The translations under genes were made by a program, and so were the position numbers. DNA of 64,000 nt, from positions 22,600,742-22,664,741 of the forward strand of contig JAMKCF010000003.1 in assembly GCA_023634235.1 (NCBI GenBank). The letters run 5' to 3'. Each line of letters starts with the position of its first letter. Position 1 is the stretch's first letter. Source of the DNA: Pisaster brevispinus. Its lineage: Eukaryota > Echinodermata > Asteroidea > Forcipulatida > Asteriidae. Below, piece after piece: positions 48,701 through 57,700 of this stretch. The notes below the pieces were generated by a model. That model was given only the letters and a program-made list of their open reading frames with translations. It was not told the origin of the DNA and searched no databases.

Positions 48701-51700
48701 CAGTGAAAGGTTTGATATGTCAAACAAGTTACATGCAGAGCCCTTGCCTTTGTGTTCAACATAGCTTAAAAACTAAGGAGTTTTGATACATCCGTTTTAT
48801 AGTGCAATGGGTTTGGTGTACCATGTGAAACTATAGAAAACTAATCTGCAACAGACTGTGTAAATTAAACACTTATTTGAAGGAAGCGAGAGTGGGCCAT
48901 GCATAAGTGCCCCTTTTTTCTGTCTCCTGCAATCTATGTTTGAACCAAATGTTCCCAAAAAATGTTTGACATTTGAATACGCAAGGGACTTGTGCAGTCT
49001 ACCAGTAAAAGTCTATTACCGGCACTGTGCGAATCAAAACCAGTCATAGATACACTGACAAGAATGGTTTCACACATCATGAAAAATATGTGCACAGAGC
49101 TGAAAATTCTCGATTTTAAAATAAACTTCCTCATCCTGCCCCCTGAAATCTTCTCAGGGGAACCTTACCCAGAAAACCTTAACTGGAAACTATACCCAGA
49201 AAACCTTAACTGGAAACTATACCCAGAAAACCTTAACTGGAAACTATACCCAGAAAACCTTAACTGGAAACTATACCCAGAAAACCTTAACTGGAAACTA
49301 TACCCAGAAAACCTTAACTGGAAACTATACCCAGAAAACCTTAACTGGAAACTATACCCAGAAAACCTTAACTGGAAACTATACCCAGAAAACCTTAACT
49401 GGAAACTATACCCAGAAAACCTTAACTGGAAACTATACCCAGAAAACCTTAACTGGAAACTATACCCAGAAAACCTTTACTGGAAACTATACCCAGAAAA
49501 CCTTAACTGGAAACTATACCCAGAAAACCTTAACTGGAAACTATACCCAGAAAACCTTAACTGGAAACTATACCCAGAAAACCTTAACTGGAAACTATAC
49601 CCAGAAAACCTTAACTGGAAACTATACCCAGAAAACCTTAACTGGAAACTATACCCAGAAAACCTTAACTGGAAACTATACCCAGAAAAACCTTAACTGG
49701 AAACTATACCCAGAAAACCTTAACTGGAAAATATACCCAGAAAACCTTATTGGAAACTATACCCAGAAAACCTTAACTGGAAACTATACCCAGAAAACCT
49801 TAACTGGAAACTATACCCAGAAAACCTTAACTGGAAACTATACCCAGAAAACCTTAACTGGAAACTATACCCAGAAAACCTTAACTGGAAACTATACCCA
49901 GAAAACCTTAACTGGAAACTATACCCAGAAAACCTTAACTGGAAACTATACCCAGAAAACCTTAACTGGAAACTATACCCAGAAAACCTTAACTGGAAAC
50001 TATACCCAGAAAACCTTAACTGGAAACTATACCCAGAAAACCTTAACTGGAAACTATACCCAGAAAACCTTAACTGGAAACTATACCCAGAAAACCTTAA
50101 CTGGAAACTATACCCAGAAAACCTTAACTGGAAACTATACCCAGAAAAACCTTAACTGGAAACTATACCCAGAAAACCTTAACTGGAAACTATACCCAGA
50201 AAACCTTATTGGAAACTATACCCAGAAAACCTTAACTGGAAACTATACCCAGAAAACCTTAACTGGAAACTATACCCAGAAAACCTTAACTGGAAACTAT
50301 ACCCAGAAAACCTTAACTGGAAACTATACCCAGAAAACCTTAACTGGAAACTATACCCAGAAAACCTTAACTGGAAATTATACCCAGAAAACCTTAACTG
50401 GAAACTATACCCAGAAAACCTTAACTGGAAATTATACCCAGAAAACCTTAACTGGAAACTATACCCAGAAACCCTTAACTGGAAACTATACCCAGAAAAC
50501 CTTAACTGGAAACTATACCCAGAAAACCTTAACTGGAAACTATACCCAGAAAACCTTAACTGGAAACTATACCCAGAAAACCTTAACTGGAAACTATACC
50601 CAGAAAACCTTAACTGGAAACTATACCCAGAAAACCTTAACTGGAAACTATACCCAGAAAACCTTAACTGGAAACTATACCCAGAAAACCTTAACTGGAA
50701 ACTATACCCAGAAAACCTTAACTGGAAACTATACCCAGAAAACCTTAACTGGAAACTATACCCAGAAAACCTTAACTGGAAACTAAACCCAGAAAACCTT
50801 AACTGGAAACTATACCCAGAAAACCTTAACTGGAAACTATACCCAGAAAACCTTAACTGGAAGCTATACCCAGAAAACCTTAACTGGAAGCTATACCCAG
50901 AAAACCTTAACTGGAAGCTATACCCAGATAACCTTAACTGGAAGCTATACCTTGTCAGTGCATCTCAGGATGCTGTTTGTAAGAGTGCAATGTTATTAGT
51001 GGAATGCTCAGGTCTAGAAGAGCTAGAGCGGATCAGTCAAAACATTGAGGCAACCAGTAAGGGTTGCTGTAAGAACCATATCCGATAGCGGCTACTGTAA
51101 AGAACCATCTGATAAATCACACCTTAGCCCCTTGCTCACTCGACAACGTCCCAAGCAATTCCTGAGGGAAATAGCCACTTCCCAGGAAACAGCTACCCCT
51201 GCTTGGGAGGAAACTCTATGTGAGATACCCTGGGGTTATAAACTGAGGTGGAGGTTGGGTTCAAATTTCCAAGGAACTTCTGTGGGTTTTTATTTTTCCG
51301 GGAATTGGTTTTGTAGTGTGCACATTGCTGCAGAGGTCTCTCAGTCAGGTGGCTTATAGAAACATCCGGCATTTTCCAAACCTTGTCTCGGGGTCAGGCT
51401 TGGGCTTCATCAGTAATTTTGGAGCAGTGTACATTTTGCACTGTGTTTCCAACATCAAACAAAGCCTGGAGCCAGAGTCTAAGGTTTAGAAAATGCCCAA
51501 CTGTATCAATCCAGCACCATGCCAAATCTCACAGGTCTCAGTCTTGTCAATGCTGTTTGAATGATTTTGGTTTGCCAGGCGTCTCATGTGGCTCTACAGC
51601 GTAAAGCTGAACGTCTTGAGATGGAGGTGATGGAATCCAGGATGATGCGGTCCTCTTATATGGATGGTGACATGGGAAGCAGTGATGATGAAGAAGGTAG

Positions 51701-54700
51701 GGAGACAGTGAATATTGACATCTCCATTACTTGATATTTAACCTCTTGAATTTTTGTTTTCTTTTGCCATATACATTGAGTTAAACCAAAATAATGTAAT
51801 CTTTAGCATACTTTGGCTTTAAGCTGATCAGCTGATTTCCTCATGTTGTTTCTCAACTCAGCCATTAAAGATCGGGAAAAAAAGGACATATTCTTTCTAT
51901 ACAAAGTCTCTTCTCTTTTTTTTTGACAAACTTCAGTTGCATTGCCTGCATTAAGCAAAAGATGTTGGCAGTATCCCTGTAAGCAGAGAACATTCAAAGC
52001 TCCCTTCCCAACCTTTATTTTGATCATGTAACTTAGCTAAGGTCATTTTAAGGTCCTGTGATGTGTTGTAACCGATACAAATGCAGAGTAATCGGCGGTG
52101 CCAGTAGTTCCCAATACACAGTCCGAAAATTGGGCCAGTTCAATCCCCCTGGGAACACTGTTAGTGTTGAGATAACAATGTTACGGTTAGCGGGATCATA
52201 GAATGAGCCTCATATTGTGTAGATTAAGAGCTTGTAGATTAATCCTTTCAAACTGTACCTCATTAATCTGCTGTAATCCCCCAGCGTCACTACAGATCAA
52301 TCTCCACAGGTGGCAGAGTTTAAGTTCAAATGAATAGCACCTGCCTGATATGTCTTACATGCTGGATGGGTCACTTGCTAACCATCAGTGATAAGTTGAA
52401 CAGGCCCCAGTCTACATACAAATCTAACACATGTACTGGTCTGGTGTAGCAAGATTCAAGTTAGTCAGGCCCCAAGTTCATAAACACTGATTTGGTTCAA
52501 TTCCAAACAAACTCGGTAACATCAACAATACATTTTTAGATATGTGGTTTCCGAATGGTTTTGATGACTGACATGTATGTTGACAATTCTTATTGAAAAT
52601 AACAATACGCTGTACAAATTCTTTCCATATGTTTTAAGTATTCTATCCACTAAGCAACTGATTACATTTGGCTTTGTGTATTTTGTATTTTGTGCAGAAA
52701 GTACAGCTTAGCAAATGAAGTAGCTTAGCAAAAAATAAAAGGGAATCAGTCAAAAACATTACATTTCATCATCTGGAAACCTTTTTATATTTTGTTAATT
52801 TTTTTTATGATTTTGATTGCTGTTGATAAAATGATTGACTATAGATTCCATCTATCGGACCAAGTACGAGCAAGCGAGACGAGAAATTGAGCTGACTAAG
52901 AAGAGATTGAACCAGGAGCACGAGGAGGAACTGGAAAGCATGAAAGCTGCTAAGAAAGCCATTGAGAGACGGGTAAGAGGGTCTTCTCTTTCTTCTTCTC
53001 TTTTTCCTGGAGAGAGAAGTCTTATCATAAAGAGAATTCATAAAACTGATCTCTTACTGAAGCCGAGGTCACATCCGCATCGAGTGATTTCTGCTACGGC
53101 TATGGCCGCTGGGGCAATGACAGCATTGAAGGAATAAGATTTTTCAGTGATTTGGTCACAGCCAACATTCCAGCCACCAACTCAGACACCTCCGAATGTT
53201 GATATCTTTGGCATTCGGTCAGAAGTTGGCAAGAAAGATAAGGGTGTGTCCAAATTGATTACCTCTGGAGTGGCTAAGGCCAGAATGCCAAAAAGTCCTA
53301 TTGACCCATTTAAACTGACGTCATCATCACAAGAATCTTGGTTGAGCTATTTTGGGAGTAGGTGTCTCTTTATAGAAACTTATAATTCTTTGAATAACGT
53401 ATGTAAAAGCCAAGTATGTATTAAGAGAGCGTATAATTGAAAGGCAGTTATTAAACTTTTTTGTTGTGTAAATCATTTAGAAAAACTAGGTCAATGCAAC
53501 TCCTATGGGATTTTGGTAATCAGTGGAGCCAGTTTGTGTGAATTGGGCGTGGCCGTAAGTGAAACTGTGCCACACCTACAAACAGGATAGAGACAAGAAA
53601 GCTGTGGAGATCCATTTATAGTTTTGTCTTGTACAAGTACAAATCTGAACTGATGGTCAAGATTTGTCAGAAAGAAAACGGTTGGTTGTCAGATGGCCAG
53701 ATAGCCCCGTCAATGGCAGTTTCTTATCTTGACAGATAGAGACTGACTGAGTGAATTAGGCGCAGTCATTGACTCATCCAACTTCTTGTGTAGAATTGTG
53801 TTTTCCTTATTATATGTCAACCACTTGGAATCTACGGTCCGGGGCTTAGGTGACCCGTAATGATTAACTTCAAGACAAAAAAAACTAAACAAAAAAACGA
53901 TGGTAATTTGTCATCAACGCTGAGTATTAGCCGATGGGACAGTTAGAGTTCACTTCAGATAAGGTTTGATCTGTAACATTTGAAGCTTGGCATGGTTGGG
54001 GTATGGAAACTAAACTATGATTGCCTCTGACAATCGGCTCTATTCATAGGAGGAGTGGTACTGATCAAATGTGAGTGCATTGCAAGTAGCAAATGCTGCG
54101 ACTGGGTTTTTTCTGATTCTCTGGTTTGCCCAAGATACAGCCGTCTGTGAAGTATTGCTGTTTTGACATACAGTCAAACCCTGTTTAGTGCTAACCGGGG
54201 ACCAGCTTCAAAATATTTCATCCTTGAAAAAGTTTATGAATTTGAAAGCAAGTTTGTCCATACCTATGTCATATTTGGATCTATTTGTCGTCAAACAGTT
54301 AAGCAGAAAATGTTCTTTGAAGAATTGAATAATGCTGGGAACTAGTTGCTTGAATTGTATTTTCACATGGAATGCTGACGGGATTCATTTTCTGCTTAGC
54401 AATGTATTTCTGTGGTAAGCAATTTTTGTTCTTTATGCGGTTTGTGGGATTAAGCGCCAATGGTCTGCGAGGCGTCGTGACGTTTGATCATTTCATTGTT
54501 TCTGTTTCCAAGATGGCGGAGTCTTCGGAGGAAGTTGAGGAGGAGAGGAAACAGGTCAGCATGCTGAAACGCAAAGTCCAGAAACTCATAGGAGAGGCAC
54601 AGGATACCAGACTTCATCTGGAGTCGCAGCAATCCAGGAATGCTGAACTGGAAAAGAAACAAAGAAAGTGAGTAACTGATTCATGTTTACATCCACAGAA

Positions 54701-57700
54701 AAAAAGGTGAAGATATATTCTCCACACTTATACGTGTCGTGGCCGAGCGGTTTTGTGCACCAGACTCAAGTCCTGGTGGCTAAACTTTCAGGATGTCGGT
54801 TCGAACCCCGGTCATGACACTTGTGTCCTTGGGCGAGACACTTATATATAATTGCTTCTCTACACCCAGGGGTCAGTGGGTACCTGTTGGGGCGGAGATG
54901 GTTCTCGTGAATGATTTAGCTCGGTGTACTAAATTTTTAGCAGCATAGGCTTAATACTCCCAAGGGAGCCGAGATGGTTTAAGAAACGAAATAAATGCCC
55001 CAGTGATCAGGGGTAATAATGTTGGAGTGGATTTGAGCACTATATAAGAAGCCACTATTGTTGTATGAAAAGGGATCAACTGTTGCCGATTAATGTTGCC
55101 TGTAAGATTGTTAATGTTTTCGCTTTTTATTTCTGCCAAAATATACCTTATGCCACATGTGTCCCTGTTTGCTCGAATCCATGAAGTGTAACTGCAACCT
55201 TTATGTAGATTTTCATACAGACTCTTGAGTGGAATTTATTATCATTGTTGCGGCCATCTTGTTTGTTTCCCATTAAAATTGGTTTCACCCAAACTGAGGC
55301 AGGTAGATAGTCTGATCCCTGGTGGGTGCATTGTGAATCCTGATTCATTCGTTGCTGTTGCACATAGGGATTCTGACAAAGCCAGTAGAAGCCTGATAAG
55401 GGTCTATGACAACACAGCTTAGACTTGAGAGAAACCAACTTCCGATATGAATCGTCTTCTTCCTTTTTTCCTGACAGGTTTGACGCTGAGTTACACAAAG
55501 TTCAACAAGATCTCCACACGGAGCACTTAGCCAAGGAGCGATTGCATCGGGAGAAAGAAGCCTCTGAGAGTGAAAACTACGTCCTTAAACAGGAACTCGA
55601 GGTATGGAAATAAAAAAAAGGCCCATGTCTGGCAATTTACGGGCTGTCAGTTTTAGGCTGTCTTCAAGGCGAGACAACATTCACTATTCTAATTACAAAA
55701 AACTACATTATGTTCACATCGTCTACAAAACAGCTGATAATGATATACATGTAGTCCTGTTGTGCCATATCACTTGACTGTGTCAATTCCCTCTATCTGC
55801 ACACTCCTATACACGAGCCATCGAATGATAGAGGGCGCTGTTATGAAAACCTGACTTTTCCCATCACAACACGTTTGTAGCTTGCAGCGCACGCCCTCTA
55901 TACACTAACAATAACGTAAGACCCTCTTGCAACAAAACTAATAACTTAACAGCACTAGTACAAATTGTAATACTAGTTTATCATCTTACCACTAATAGAA
56001 GTGAGATTAGTTACTGGAATGTTTTCAAAGCTGACAGCAATGTAGAACTTAATTTTACTGAGAATGATTTGTAGTGATACAAACTCGAGAAAATGTTCTG
56101 TCAAAATAAACTACCGTAAACTTGTGTGTGTGCAGGGGGCGGGGGGGGGGGGGGGGGGGAGGGGAGAGGTGGCAGTATCGTCCACAGTGGTTTTGAATGA
56201 TAGACCTTTTTGTCAGCAATTTGAAAATGTACACTCTCCAACTTCGCTCTTGAAGGGGCGCGGCAATTTTCCACTGGTAAGGGGCACTTCTTTGAGGAAA
56301 ATGTAAATTTGTATTGGAACTTTGTAGAGGGCACCACAGCAAAAGCACAGGGCACCACAGCAATTGCTGTGGGTGCCGTGGGTTATTTCGAGGCCTGACT
56401 CTCAGTGTGGGACTTGAAACAGAGTTGAGGCTTAAGCCATGGTTTCGAAATATGGCCTATACCAGCCTGAAATATGACATCACACAAATGTACACAGTTT
56501 AGTCCCATGCACAGCTGTGCCACCATACACAGCCAGTGCAGGTGAGTGATTTCAAATGGTTGGTCAAGTCACTGACAAATATTGTCAAGGGTAGGGGTTC
56601 TTAATTAGTGAGGAATGCAAAATTGAACAGGCGGTAACTTGAGGTTACCTTCAATGTATTTTTTTATAGGTTTTCCGGAGTCATTTAGGGTTCAACCTCA
56701 AGTTTCCTCCTCAATTCACCGCTCATTTAAATCTGCATTTCTCCCTTATTCAACTGTGCAGTCATTGTTTGAGGGATACCCTTCTGAGGATGATACTGAG
56801 GTTTTGGGTAATCCTATTGAGTAATTCTTAAACTTCACATTTACCTATTAAAGGACATCCGGACGGACATGACCGTCAAAGAGTCTCGCATCGAGGAGCT
56901 TCACTTTGAGATGACAGACTTGTCGTCTCACGGCACAAAGGAGGTGATGGAGATCGCCTCCATCAAGCGCCAGAAGAGAGAGCTGGAAGCCAAGATCGAA
57001 GACCAAGAAGAGGAACTTGACGACCAGGCCGGGAAGATACTCCAGCTGGAGCAGACGAAGCTGAGACTGGAGATGCAGTTGGAGAGGCAGAAGCAAGCCG
57101 GTCAGAAGGAGCTGGATGTGAAGGAGGAGGAGTCCGAGGCTGCGAGGAGCTCTTTCCAGAGTAGGGTGAGTTGGGAGAGGTTCAACTCGTGAAGGCTGAA
57201 AAAAGAAGAAGAATCAATCAGCGATGATTGTTCAACTTTCCAGATTTAGGATTTCATCTACCATGTGACTAAATCATCTTTACTCTGATTTTTTATTTAT
57301 TAATTTTGTTCGTAAGTAGGATTTGAAACTTTGCATGGTGGAAAATCTCTTTTGAGTAGTGTTGGTTCTTTTCAGAACCAACCTGTTCCTTTCAGAACCA
57401 ACACTACTGAAAAGAGATTTTCACATAGTGTTACCGCAAACCTCTCTCAGTTATTTTTTTTCGTGTTAAACAAAGAAACACAGGTCTCAAGGGGAAGTAA
57501 GAGTATACACAACTTAACACACATAGGTGTTTGATAAAACCCAAATAATATTCAAGATTCAAAGTTTATTCTATCACGTTAAAAACACGAGACTTTTTTT
57601 CCCAGTGGATTTTATAGAAGCACTACCAGTGATGCAACTTTAAGATGTATTCAACAGTTGAGAACTTTGTTTACCGTCTTTCCAAATTTCAGCTGAAGCA

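Noticed and set aside
48992..49696. 234-residue open frame with 19 YPENLNWKL repeats
   Set aside because: It is the forward reading of a 27-bp intronic minisatellite. A second frame is equally open, the frame breaks at the first indel, and there is no start or splice context.
54513..54515. ATG at the first codon of exon 21 as an alternative start
   Set aside because: It directly follows a good AG acceptor and is phase-consistent with the preceding exon; no independent promoter evidence.
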